Part shown: positions 1 through 8,017 of the stretch, piece after piece
Layout of the letters: the number at the start of each line of letters is the position of its first letter
Position numbering within the stretch: the stretch's first letter is position 1
Assembly: GCA_964398055.1 (NCBI GenBank)
Contig: CAYNLK010000004.1
Span: 62,001 to 126,000 of the forward strand
Length of the DNA: 64,000 nucleotides
From: CAYNLK01 sp964398055
Lineage (GTDB): Bacteria > Chloroflexota > Anaerolineae > 4572-78 > J111
Direction of reading: 5' to 3'
The notes under the pieces: generated by a model
What the model was told of the DNA's origin: nothing
Seen by the model: the letters and a program-made list of their open reading frames with translations, nothing else
Databases searched by the model: none
Program-made: the position numbers and the translations under genes

Positions 1-1705
1 GGTCCAGACTCAAACTGACGTGGCTATCGCCGATTTTGGTCGGGTTCAGTTCCCAGCCATCCACCTGGCTCAGGTCAACGGCGTCCCAATCTACCCGGCT
101 CAGAATATCGATCTCATAGCCCACTTCGCGCCAGCCGCCTTTACCATCGGCGACCACAAAGTAAGGCAGGTAGACCTTACCGGCGTAATGTTGAAACTGG
201 GGCCGGATAGGCGTTTCGACCACCGTCCTGTTGGCATCGGCTTCGACTTCAGCGACCACCCGGCCGGCCACATCGCCCAAGCCCTCGCCGATCAAACCGG
301 CGCGGATCGTAGCCAATAGTTGGCTGGTTTTGGCTTTGTAGCAGTAAACGTAACTTTCATCCAGTTCCGGAAGGCCGGTTTTGCGGGCGTAAGGCTGGCG
401 CAGCACCCGGCCAATCAATTGGGTCATGGCCGTATTTGACTCCGGATTGGTTAGAATGGTGACAAGGTAGGCAAAGGGGCAATCCCACCCTTCCTGGAGG
501 GCCTGTTTGGTGATAATGTAACGAATCGGGCAATCGGGGCTGAGTAAATCAATGGACTCGATCTCATCGCGCTCGCTGCTCTTGACGGCAATTTCTTCGG
601 GCAGCACATTCAATTTGGTAATCAGGTATTCGCGCACATCTTCGGCATGGATAAGATTAGGCAAACGCTGCTTGGCCCCGGTCCGTTCCACCTGAAAGAG
701 GGCAATTGGCCGGATGTAAAGGCCGGTTCTGGCTTGGTAGCTTTGGGCCGTTCGCTCTAATTTGGCCCGGTGCTCCCAGGCCGCCCGGACGGTATCGCGC
801 CAGTCCGCGCTGGCTTTGTTGTGGACGTGCAAATCGAGTTTGATCATCCCTTCGCGCAGCACTGTTTGGCCGGTGATATTGACCAGCACGTTGCTCTCCG
901 GCGGCGGCGTGGCCGACAGCTCTAAAATAAACGAGGGGTTGAAGCCGCGCAGGGTGGTTTGGGCCGTGGCGCTGTAGGCTTTGTGGCCCTCGTCGAGCAC
1001 AATGACCGGGTTGAGCAGCCGCAGCGTATTGCCCAGCGACGATTTGACCACCCCGCCTAGCATACTGTCGTGACCATAGACATCGAGGTTGGGGATGCGT
1101 TTGACCAGCTCGACATGGCGGTCGAGTTGATCCTCCGATGGAAAGAACGGTTCAAAACCGCTCTGGTCTTGAAAAAGACGCAACGTCTCTTTGTTCTGGC
1201 GATTTGCCGAAGGGAGCATCAACAGCAAGATGACCAGTTGAGTTTGGATCTCTTCCGGCGAAAAACGGCTCTCTTTTTCTAAAATGAGGGTCCGCCCGCC
1301 GCTGTTCAAATCAAGCATCTGGCGGTAGGGGTGGGCGCGGTCGCGCAGGGCTTGCAGCGTTTGGCGATAAATTTGGCTGGTCGGCGTAATCCATAAAATC
1401 AGGCCGGTCGATTGGCCGCGATAGATGGTTTGGATGGCGTCGATGGCTTTGACCGCCAGCAACGTTTTGCCGCCGCCAGTGGGCACTTTCAGGCAAACGA
1501 CCGGCACAGGTTGTTTCAGGCCGTTTTGGCGGCGGATATACTGCCGCGCCCCCGGCCCCAGCGTTTTCTCCCAGGCTTTTTCATCCCAGTCGTAAACAAT
1601 ATCCAGGGCAGCCGACTGGCCAGCCTTGGCTTGCTCTGTTTTGAGCGCCCGTAGATAATCATGCAAGATATTGAGGGCAGTTTGTTGATATTGTTTGAGC
1701 TGCAT
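1..1705 (-). CDS. res: Type III restriction enzyme, Res helicase/nuclease subunit (partial, C terminus outside window)
   Basis: Translating the minus strand from the ATG at 1705 gives one open frame to the window edge, about 568 codons. It has a superfamily 2 helicase core: Walker A PTGGGKT near residues 75-81, a DEGH box near residue 237 and a SATP motif soon after. Near the left edge it reads LPYFVVADGKGGWREVGYEI, a segment I associate with Res subunits. An in-frame TAA lies 18 bases upstream of the ATG, so this start is the only reasonable one. The gene begins 42 bases after the mod stop, so the two are co-transcribed. Res uses ATP to translocate on DNA and cut near Mod-recognised sites. 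The endonuclease end of the protein is not visible here. Because the frame runs off the window it could easily be missed by an ORF search. Confidence 0.9.
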   Translation of the reverse strand, partial: MQLKQYQQTALNILHDYLRALKTEQAKAGQSAALDIVYDWDEKAWEKTLGPGARQYIRRQNGLKQPVPVVCLKVPTGGGKTLLAVKAIDAIQTIYRGQSTGLILWITPTSQIYRQTLQALRDRAHPYRQMLDLNSGGRTLILEKESRFSPEEIQTQLVILLLMLPSANRQNKETLRLFQDQSGFEPFFPSEDQLDRHVELVKRIPNLDVYGHDSMLGGVVKSSLGNTLRLLNPVIVLDEGHKAYSATAQTTLRGFNPSFILELSATPPPESNVLVNITGQTVLREGMIKLDLHVHNKASADWRDTVRAAWEHRAKLERTAQSYQARTGLYIRPIALFQVERTGAKQRLPNLIHAEDVREYLITKLNVLPEEIAVKSSERDEIESIDLLSPDCPIRYIITKQALQEGWDCPFAYLVTILTNPESNTAMTQLIGRVLRQPYARKTGLPELDESYVYCYKAKTSQLLATIRAGLIGEGLGDVAGRVVAEVEADANRTVVETPIRPQFQHYAGKVYLPYFVVADGKGGWREVGYEIDILSRVDWDAVDLSQVDGWELNPTKIGDSHVSLSLD

Positions 1706-1747
1706 GGCCGAGTTGGCTTAGAACAAATTTTCGATATCTCTTACAAT

Positions 1748-3367
1748 TTACGCTCTAAAGCGATAAATTGCAAATGGCAGTTGGCAAAATTCAAGCCGGT
1801 AGTCGCGCAAATATTCGTCGTCGAGGTATTTGTGGGAGGCAATGACCAGGCGGGTTTTGCCTTTGAACGGCCCTAAAGAGTCGGCAAAGGCCAGGGTGAG
1901 GGGGTTATTTTTGAGAAAGGCCAGATCGGGCCGGTAAATCATGTAGACTTCGTACTGGTTGCTTTCGCCCAGGTAGCCGCGGCGCTCATCGAGTTTGGTT
2001 TCGTCCAACTGCTCGCCGGTGGCGGTGAAGAAGACGTAGCGGGCCAGCTCGCCGTACGTGGGCAACCGGTCGCCCTTGAGCACCACGCCTTCTTCCAGGG
2101 CGTCGCCCAGAGTCAAATAGGTAAAGGAGCCGCCGTAACCGCTTTGCAACGGCTCAGCTTTGGCCGCCGGGACGCCGCGAATGACCCGCCGCAACCGCTC
2201 GGCGGTCAGGCTGTCGGCGTAATCTTCCTGCTCGATCAGGATGAATTTGCGGTTGCCGCCATCCTCGGCATTGAGGGCCAGCACCGCCTGGCCGGTGGTG
2301 CCGCTGCCGGCAAAGGAGTCGAGGATGATCGAGTCGTCGTCGCTGGCAATTTGGAGGATGCGTTTGACGAGGCTTGACGGTTTGGGGGTGATGAACAGAT
2401 CTTGAGAGGCACCAGCCGCCATAATTCGACTGAGTTCCTGTTTTGCATTTCGAGTACTTCCAACATCTTTCCAAAGCCATAGTGTCTGGGGTACGACCCC
2501 TTCTTGAACTTCTGATAAGAATCGTTTGATACCAGGTCGGTTGTCACCTGATTCGCCCCACCAAATCCGTCCGTCCAGATTTAACTCGTCAAACTTCTTT
2601 TTGCTAATCCGCCAATAACTACCCGCAGGAGGTCCTTCGATGACTCAGCCAGAGGGAGTCGTAATGGAGTAACGACCTTGAGCATAGAAGTTCCGTGCTG
2701 CGAGGTCACTTAATAACCATGGGCCACGCGGGTCATTGTCTGGATTCTTATACCGTGCAATCATAGCTTTTGTTCGTGGCAGTTTATTCGGTTTCCAATC
2801 ATTGGAATTCTTGGCATAAATTAGTATGTAGTCGTGGTCTTCGCTGAGATGAATAGCAGTATTTTTTGGACTATCCATTTTCTGCCAAATCACCGTTGCC
2901 ACAAAATTCTGCTCGCCAAAGATCTCGTCCATGATGGCCCGCAGGTGATGGACCTCGTTGTCGTCGATGGAGATGAAGATGGCTCCATCCTGGCGCAGCA
3001 GGTCGCGCAGCAAAATCAGGCGGGGCCACATCATGCAGAGCCATTTGTCGTGGCGGGTCAAATCGTCCCGGTCAACCACCCGTTTGAACCAATCCTGGTG
3101 GGCCGGGCTGTTGACGGCGTCGTTGTACACCCACTTTTCATTGCCGGTGTTGTAGGGCGGGTCGATGTAGATGCACTTGATCTGGCCGGAAAAAGAGGGC
3201 AGTAAGGCTTTGAGGGCCAGCAGGTTATCGCCGTGAATGATCAGGTTGTCGCGCAGGCCGGGCTGGCCGGTCAGGGAGCGGGCCAGGTCGGGGGTCAACT
3301 GGCGGTAGGGAATGGTCAGATGGTGGGCGCGAATGACGCTTTTGCCTTTGAACTGGAGGGTGGGCAT
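1748..3367 (-). pseudogene. mod: Type III DNA-methyltransferase subunit Mod, interrupted by an in-frame TGA
   Basis: This is a beta-class adenine-N6 methyltransferase reading frame of 539 codons. The catalytic DPPYNTG is at residues 69-75 and the SAM-binding FAGSGTT is near residues 352-358. The frame is continuous from 3367 to 1748 except for one TGA (complement of 2645-2647) at codon 241. The surrounding reading is TPSG-stop-VIEGPPAG; in this family the usual residue there is Arg, so a single CGA to TGA change explains the break. Downstream, the frame stays intact through a plausible linker to the FAGSGTT half, whose next ATG is at 2422. The gene starts 9 bases after the antitoxin stop. It is either a recent nonsense mutation, a sequence error, or two polypeptides. 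Without readthrough, the first product lacks the SAM-binding motif and methylation should be lost. Confidence 0.88.
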
Positions 3368-3376
3368 GGCGAATCA

Positions 3377-3634
3377 CTATTCCGCCAGTAAACGCTGCCG
3401 GGCTTCGGCCAATGGTACAGCGCCTTCCTGGTGAAGTCGTTCCCAGGAACGCTGCATCATGGCCAAAAATTGAGGATTTTCCCCCAATTGCCAGGTTTGC
3501 AAGTCGGCCTCATCGACCGGCATGACCGCACAAACCGGTTTATTGTCCACAGTGATGATGACTGCGCCATCGGCCGCCATTTCAATCAAGGCCGTTAGCG
3601 TAGGGTTGTCGGCCTCCAGAGAGAGCGTTTTCAT
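3377..3634 (-). CDS. Phd/YefM-type antitoxin-like protein
   Basis: This is an 85-residue protein whose N-terminal half (AADGAVIITVDNKPVCAVMP) resembles the Phd/YefM fold that places a beta strand after 'G..vii...g.p.a.l.p'. The C-terminal half is charged and probably helical, where such antitoxins bind their toxin. The start codon overlaps the stop of the upstream toxin-like gene (ATGA), so the two are translationally coupled. The order is toxin first, antitoxin second, which is less usual for this class. It sits directly upstream of mod, suggesting an addiction module attached to the restriction-modification operon. The family call comes from short motifs and from the pairing, not from a search. 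Confidence 0.7.
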   Translation of the reverse strand: MKTLSLEADNPTLTALIEMAADGAVIITVDNKPVCAVMPVDEADLQTWQLGENPQFLAMMQRSWERLHQEGAVPLAEARQRLLAE

Positions 3635-3933
3635 AGTTCCACCTCCATTCCGCCGATTGTCACTCGCTGGCGTATTTTTTTGCCAACAGCGACCACAACC
3701 ACAATTTGGGTTTCAACGGTAGATTCTATCTGGTAATATACCCGAAATTGTTCGACACGCAATTCCCATGAGGCCAGGGGGTTGGGACGTAGCGGTTTGC
3801 GTCGCCGGGTTATCGCGGCGGGTTCATTGGCCAGGTGTGTTTCAATGGCGTTAAGCACCAATCGCCGGTGATGAGCGGATAAGGCGGCCAGATGGTCTAT
3901 GGCTTCGGGAGATAAAACAATCTCAAAGGCCAT
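3631..3933 (-). CDS. RelE/ParE-superfamily toxin-like protein
   Basis: This is a 100-residue basic protein. Its pattern fits the RelE/ParE toxin fold: an N-terminal strand (FEIVLSPEAIDHL), helical middle, then 'PLRPNPLASWELRVEQFRVYYQIE' (quoted in part), close to the family consensus of 'L.g....wrlRvG.yRviY.i'. The C-terminal strands read TQIVVVVAVGKKIRQR. Such toxins act as ribosome-dependent mRNA interferases or gyrase poisons; which one cannot be told here. The gene starts 36 bases after the molybdenum hydroxylase stop on the same strand and overlaps the antitoxin by 4 bases. The pair heads the operon leading into mod and res. Confidence 0.75.
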   Translation of the reverse strand: MAFEIVLSPEAIDHLAALSAHHRRLVLNAIETHLANEPAAITRRRKPLRPNPLASWELRVEQFRVYYQIESTVETQIVVVVAVGKKIRQRVTIGGMEVEL

Positions 3934-3969
3934 AATCTCAAACCACTTTTACCCTTTCTCACCGACAAA

Positions 3970-6204
3970 TTACAACCGGCTGCGCACCTTGCCCAGGCCG
4001 CGCAGCACCCGTTCCGGGGTGAGCGGAAACTCATCAAACCAGATGCCGATGGCGTCGAACACAGCCGCGGCGATGACCGGGGCGTAGGGCAGGTAGGGCA
4101 TCTCGCCCATACCGCGCGCCCCAAAGGGGCCGTCCGGGTGAGGCTCCTCGACGATGATTGAGTCGACGCGCTGGGGGATGTCGTAGACGCCGGGGATGAG
4201 GTAAGTGCTGAGGTGAGGGGTCAAAACCTGGCCCTTTTGCACCCGAAAATCTTCCAGGATGGTGTAGCCGTGGGCCTGCACAATGGCCCCTTCGATCTGG
4301 CCAATGACCTGATCTGGATTGATGGCCCGGCCGACATCGTTGGCGCAGACGACCCGATTGACGGTAATGCTCCCGGTTTCGGTATCGACCGTGACCTCAG
4401 CCATTTGAGCCACGTAGCCGTAGGCAAAATTGGGTACGCTGTAACCGGTGTTGGGGTCAAAGGGGGTGGTTTTGGGGGCCAGCCAGGTGGCTTCGGCAAT
4501 GGCCGGCCGCTCTTCGGCCCGCCATTTGTGCAGGGCAAACTTAGCCGCTTCGCGCACGGCGTTGCCGGCCATAAAAGTGAGACGGGAGGCGCTGGCGCTG
4601 CCGGAGCTGTCGGTGATGGCGGTATCAGACACCTCAAGCCTGATTTTGTCCAACTCAATATCAAGCGCGGTCGCGGCGATTTGGGCCATAACGGTATGGT
4701 GGCCCTGGCCCACCTCGGCTCCGGCAATCCGCAGAATGGCCTCTTCGATTTCACCGCCGCCGCGCAGCTCCACTGCGGCCCAACTGTTTTCCTGATAGCC
4801 GGAGCTAAAGCCGATATTTTTGAAGCCGGCGGCAAAACCCCGCCCGGTCACAAAGCGAGGCAACTTTTCCGGGTAATCCGGGTCATTCTCGCCGCGCTGG
4901 CCGGGGTAGGTCCAGTTCGATTTCCAGGCGACCTCGCGAATCACTCGCTCCAGATTGACACCGCCGGGAATGAGCGTGCCGACCGTTAACAGTTTGTCAT
5001 CCGTGAGAATATTCTTGAGGCGCAACTCGACCGGGTCTTTACCCAGCTTTTCGGCCAGCTTGTTCATCTGCATCTCGGCAGCAAAGTGGCCCTGGGGACC
5101 GCCAAAGCCGCGAAAAGCGCCACTGACCACGTTATTGGTGTAGACGGCATAGGCGTCGATTTTGGCGTTGGGAAATTCATAGGGGCCGGTGCAGGTCAGT
5201 AGAGCGTTGCCCAGCACCTTGTTGCTGGTGTACATATAGGCCCCGCCGTCGCTGATGATCTCCATCTCGGCGGCAAGCAGGCTGCCGTCGGATTTAGCGC
5301 CCCATTTGGCTTTGATGATCATCGGGTGGCGCTTGCAGTGGCCGATGATCGACTCTTCCCGGCTCCAGATGATTTTGACAGGCCGCCGGTTCTGATAACG
5401 TTCATGCAGTCGCAGCACAGCCAGGGCCAGGATAATCTGAACGCTCATATCCTCTCGCCCGCCAAAGGCGCCGCCGATGGCGTCGTAGACCACTCGAATC
5501 CGGTCGGGGGGCAAATCCAGGGCGTGGGCAATCTGCTGTTGATCTTCCCAGCTCCACTGCCCGGCGACGTGAACGGTAATCCGGCCTTGGTCGTCAATAT
5601 AGGCTGTGCCGGCTTCGGGTTGAAGATAGGCGTGCTCCTGAAAGGGGGTGCGATAGACCCCTTCGATGATGACGTCGCATTTGGCCCAGGCCGCCTCGGT
5701 GTCGCCCTTGCGGATGCGCTTGTACTCGGCAATATTGTTGAGCACGTTGGGGTGAAGTTGGGGCGCTTTGCCGGACATAGCAAATTCCGGGTCGTCAACG
5801 ATCGGCAGGTCTTCATATTCGACCTGAATCAGCTTGAGCGCCTGGGCGGCAATCGGCTCATTTTCGGCGATGACCAGGGCCACCTGATCGCCCACAAAGC
5901 GGACGATGTCACCGCCCTTCTTGTTGGAGCCGGGACCGCACAGCACCGGCTGATCCGGCACTTGCAGGCCATATTGATTGACCGGGACATCTTGGGCGGT
6001 GAGCACATCCATCACTCCGGGCAGCGCTTTGGCCGCGCTGGCGTCGATGCTGACGACGCGGGCGTGGGGGCGCCGGGCAAAAAGAACTTTCAGCCACAAT
6101 TCATCGCCAAAGGTCCGGTCGCCGGGGTAGATGGTTTGGCCGGCTACTTTGCCAAAGGCATCGAGCCGTTTGATGGATTGGCCGATCATTGGATTGTTAG
6201 GCAT
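3970..6204 (-). CDS. Molybdopterin-binding large subunit, xanthine dehydrogenase/aldehyde oxidase family
   Basis: This 744-residue protein has the standard length and domain order for the family. The N-terminal hammerhead domain (GQSIKRLDAFGKVAGQ...) is followed by the molybdopterin domains with GAFGGRED, GAFRGFGGPQ and GAEVGQGHH. The C-terminal active-site glutamate segment is GARGMGEMPYLPYAP. The GAFRGFGGPQ loop is of xanthine dehydrogenase/aldehyde oxidoreductase type, not the AYRCSFR loop of CO dehydrogenase, so CO is an unlikely substrate. The enzyme hydroxylates a purine, aldehyde or N-heterocycle and passes electrons to the iron-sulfur/FAD partner encoded just upstream at 6267-7688. 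The substrate cannot be decided from sequence. A palindromic repeat sits in the 62-base gap between the two genes. Confidence 0.93.
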   Translation of the reverse strand: MPNNPMIGQSIKRLDAFGKVAGQTIYPGDRTFGDELWLKVLFARRPHARVVSIDASAAKALPGVMDVLTAQDVPVNQYGLQVPDQPVLCGPGSNKKGGDIVRFVGDQVALVIAENEPIAAQALKLIQVEYEDLPIVDDPEFAMSGKAPQLHPNVLNNIAEYKRIRKGDTEAAWAKCDVIIEGVYRTPFQEHAYLQPEAGTAYIDDQGRITVHVAGQWSWEDQQQIAHALDLPPDRIRVVYDAIGGAFGGREDMSVQIILALAVLRLHERYQNRRPVKIIWSREESIIGHCKRHPMIIKAKWGAKSDGSLLAAEMEIISDGGAYMYTSNKVLGNALLTCTGPYEFPNAKIDAYAVYTNNVVSGAFRGFGGPQGHFAAEMQMNKLAEKLGKDPVELRLKNILTDDKLLTVGTLIPGGVNLERVIREVAWKSNWTYPGQRGENDPDYPEKLPRFVTGRGFAAGFKNIGFSSGYQENSWAAVELRGGGEIEEAILRIAGAEVGQGHHTVMAQIAATALDIELDKIRLEVSDTAITDSSGSASASRLTFMAGNAVREAAKFALHKWRAEERPAIAEATWLAPKTTPFDPNTGYSVPNFAYGYVAQMAEVTVDTETGSITVNRVVCANDVGRAINPDQVIGQIEGAIVQAHGYTILEDFRVQKGQVLTPHLSTYLIPGVYDIPQRVDSIIVEEPHPDGPFGARGMGEMPYLPYAPVIAAAVFDAIGIWFDEFPLTPERVLRGLGKVRSRL

Positions 6205-6224
6205 CGTTGTGATCCTTAACTCTT

Positions 6225-6260
6225 CTCACTCGTTCCAAACTGAGTTTGGGAACGAGTGAG
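6225..6260. repeat. Palindromic dispersed repeat, copy 1
   Basis: A near-perfect inverted repeat (CTCACTCGTTCC, AAACT, G, AGTTT, GGGAACGAGTGAG) lies between the two molybdenum hydroxylase genes. A close relative with the same CTCGTTCCCAAACT core is at 29325-29357 between two CIS genes, so it belongs to a dispersed intergenic family. In RNA it would form a strong hairpin between two cistrons of one operon and may affect stability or partial termination. Confidence 0.75.
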
Positions 6261-6266
6261 AACAAT

Positions 6267-7688
6267 TTAACTCTTTTCGGCTGCTTTTTCCAAAGCCTGT
6301 AAAATTTTGTAGTAGCCGGTGCAGCGACACAGATTGCCGGTAATGGCTTGCTTAAGCTCGTCGCGGCTGGGCTTTGGCCGTTCCGCCAGCAGTGACGCGC
6401 CGCTCATAATGAAGCCGGGCGTACAGTAACCGCACTGAACGGCGCCTTCGTCGATGAAGGTTTGTTGCACCGGATGCAGATTATCACCGTCGGCCAACCC
6501 CTCGATGGTCACGATGGCGCTGCCGTGGGCCCGCGGCGCCGGCACCAGGCAACTCATAACGGCAATCCCATCGAGAAAGACGGTGCAGGCGCCACATTCG
6601 CCTTCGGCGCAGCCTTCTTTGGTGCCGGTCAGGAGGGCATTCTCGCGCAACATCCGCAAGAGGGTCTTATCGTTCGCGCCGTAAATGGTCTTGGGTTCAC
6701 CGTTAATGGTGGTAACGATCGGTTCGTGGCCGGTTTCGGTATGGACGGTGGGCTGACCGTTGGCGGCTGTAGGGAAGCGGCCATTGGTTTGGCCCCAGAG
6801 CATAATCGGTCGTGGGGGGAAGGAGTCCCGTTCGGTGCCGGCGGTCAGCTCTTCCAGGGCGTGGCGGGTCAGCGTTTCGGCCATATAGCGGCGGTACTCG
6901 GCCGAGCCGCGCACGTCGCTGATGGGAGCAATGGTTTGGGCGGTCAGCGCAGCGGCGTGTTCCATTACGTCGCGGGTGAGGACTTTGCCGGTTAGAAAGC
7001 GTTCGGCCTCAACGGCCCGCACGATGGTTGGGGCCACACTACCCAAAGTTATGCGGGCCTGGGTCACGGAATCGGCCAGCATGGTCAGGACGACGGCCAC
7101 ATTAACCACGGCAATCGCCTGGGCCCGGCGCAAGCCTAACTTCAAAAAAGTGCCGAGCTGATCGCTCTTCATAGCCGGGAAGGAGATATCGACAATCATC
7201 TCATCCGCCGCCAGGGCCGTCTGGCGGACTCCCAAGAAGAAGTCATCACAGGAGAGAGTCCGGCTGCCCCGGCTGCTCTGCAGCGTTACGGTAGCCCCCA
7301 AAGCCCACAACGGCGGAATGGTATCGTTGGCCGGTGAGGCGGTTACCAGGTTGCCGGCGATGGTGCCCCGGTTGCGAATTTGAGACGCGCCCACGGCCCA
7401 ACACGCTTTAACGAGCGGGAAAGCTTTATCCTGGCATAAGGTAGAGCCGACAACTTGATTGTGGGTAACCAGTGGACCCAGATGAATTCGCTGTTGATCA
7501 TCCTGAGTAATGGCATCCAGGCCGGGAATGCGGGTAATGTCAATCACTACTTTGGGCGACCGGATCCCTCGCTCCAGCTCTACAATCAAGTCGGTGCCGC
7601 CGGCTATGAGGCGAGCCTGGTGCTGATGTTCTGCTAACAGTTCTAATGCTTCGTCAAGCGAACGAGGCGTTAAGTACGTTTGCCACAT
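6267..7688 (-). CDS. Fused FAD-binding and [2Fe-2S] subunit of molybdenum hydroxylase
   Basis: This 473-residue protein combines two subunits that are often separate. Residues 1-290 are the FAD-binding subunit, with AGGTDLIVE near residue 30 and TIAGNLVTASPANDTIP near residue 110. Residues about 325-473 are the [2Fe-2S] subunit. All eight cluster-binding cysteines are present: KEGC, GEC, GAC and MSC for the ferredoxin-like cluster, then QCGYC and NLCRC for the second cluster. In classical bacterial XdhA the iron-sulfur domain comes first, so the order here is reversed. The protein passes electrons from the molybdenum site to an acceptor. It is the promoter-proximal gene; the start is supported by an AGGATGG ribosome-binding site and a perfect upstream promoter. 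Confidence 0.93.
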   Translation of the reverse strand: MWQTYLTPRSLDEALELLAEHQHQARLIAGGTDLIVELERGIRSPKVVIDITRIPGLDAITQDDQQRIHLGPLVTHNQVVGSTLCQDKAFPLVKACWAVGASQIRNRGTIAGNLVTASPANDTIPPLWALGATVTLQSSRGSRTLSCDDFFLGVRQTALAADEMIVDISFPAMKSDQLGTFLKLGLRRAQAIAVVNVAVVLTMLADSVTQARITLGSVAPTIVRAVEAERFLTGKVLTRDVMEHAAALTAQTIAPISDVRGSAEYRRYMAETLTRHALEELTAGTERDSFPPRPIMLWGQTNGRFPTAANGQPTVHTETGHEPIVTTINGEPKTIYGANDKTLLRMLRENALLTGTKEGCAEGECGACTVFLDGIAVMSCLVPAPRAHGSAIVTIEGLADGDNLHPVQQTFIDEGAVQCGYCTPGFIMSGASLLAERPKPSRDELKQAITGNLCRCTGYYKILQALEKAAEKS

Positions 7689-7709
7689 TATCCCATCCTA
7701 AATTTTTTG

Positions 7710-7795
7710 ATAAAACAAAGCCCCCTTAATTGGAGGGGGCATGCTGCATAATCTTCTATTTAAGATTAGTTAATAGCCCCAACGTTGGAGTTATT
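7710..7795 (-). promoter_or_regulatory. Structured 5' leader with three hairpins, the last terminator-like
   Basis: The leader of the molybdenum hydroxylase operon runs from about 7831 down to 7689, some 140 bases. Three hairpins follow each other on the transcript: 7772-7795 (ACTCC-AACGTT-GGGGC), 7749-7768 (TAATCTT/AAGATTA) and 7720-7740 (GCCCCCT/AGGGGGC). The last is followed by TTTGTTTTAT and lies about 20 bases before the ribosome-binding site. This is the arrangement of an attenuator or riboswitch expression platform. I do not recognise a known ligand-binding class. Confidence 0.6.
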
Positions 7796-7837
7796 AATTA
7801 TTGTTAGTATTGTAACCATTCCAGACCAGATGAGCAG

Positions 7838-7866
7838 ATTATAATGCTAAAGGCCAGGGCTGTCAA
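7838..7866 (-). promoter_or_regulatory. Consensus sigma-70 promoter for molybdenum hydroxylase operon
   Basis: On the minus strand TTGACA (7861-7866) and TATAAT (7838-7843) are separated by exactly 17 bases, a perfect match to the housekeeping consensus. Transcription would begin near 7831 and run into the hairpin-rich leader. A promoter this strong upstream of a terminator-like structure fits control by attenuation. Confidence 0.85.
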
Positions 7867-7939
7867 CAAATTTTTTGAAGCTAATCCAAGTTGCCGCGGT
7901 GGTGATATCTCAAAAAAGAGTTATTTTGCCTTCTGGCTA

Positions 7940-7968
7940 ATGACAATAGAGGCGCGGTGTGGTATATT
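7940..7968 (+). promoter_or_regulatory. Probable promoter of the solute-binding lipoprotein gene
   Basis: ATGACA (7940-7945) and TATATT (7963-7968) with a 17-base spacer lie about 50 bases upstream of the ATG at 8018. This divergent promoter and the one on the minus strand together account for the 329-base gap between 7689 and 8017, which otherwise holds only the leader hairpins. Confidence 0.6.
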
Positions 7969-8017
7969 TATTAATGGTATTTATCTTCAGGCTGCCAATT
8001 GGTAACAAAAACAGGGA

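Noticed and set aside
2645..2647. TGA in mod read as selenocysteine or recoding
   Set aside because: The position is Arg in the family, not Cys or Sec, and I see no stem-loop of SECIS type directly after it. A nonsense change or sequence error is simpler.
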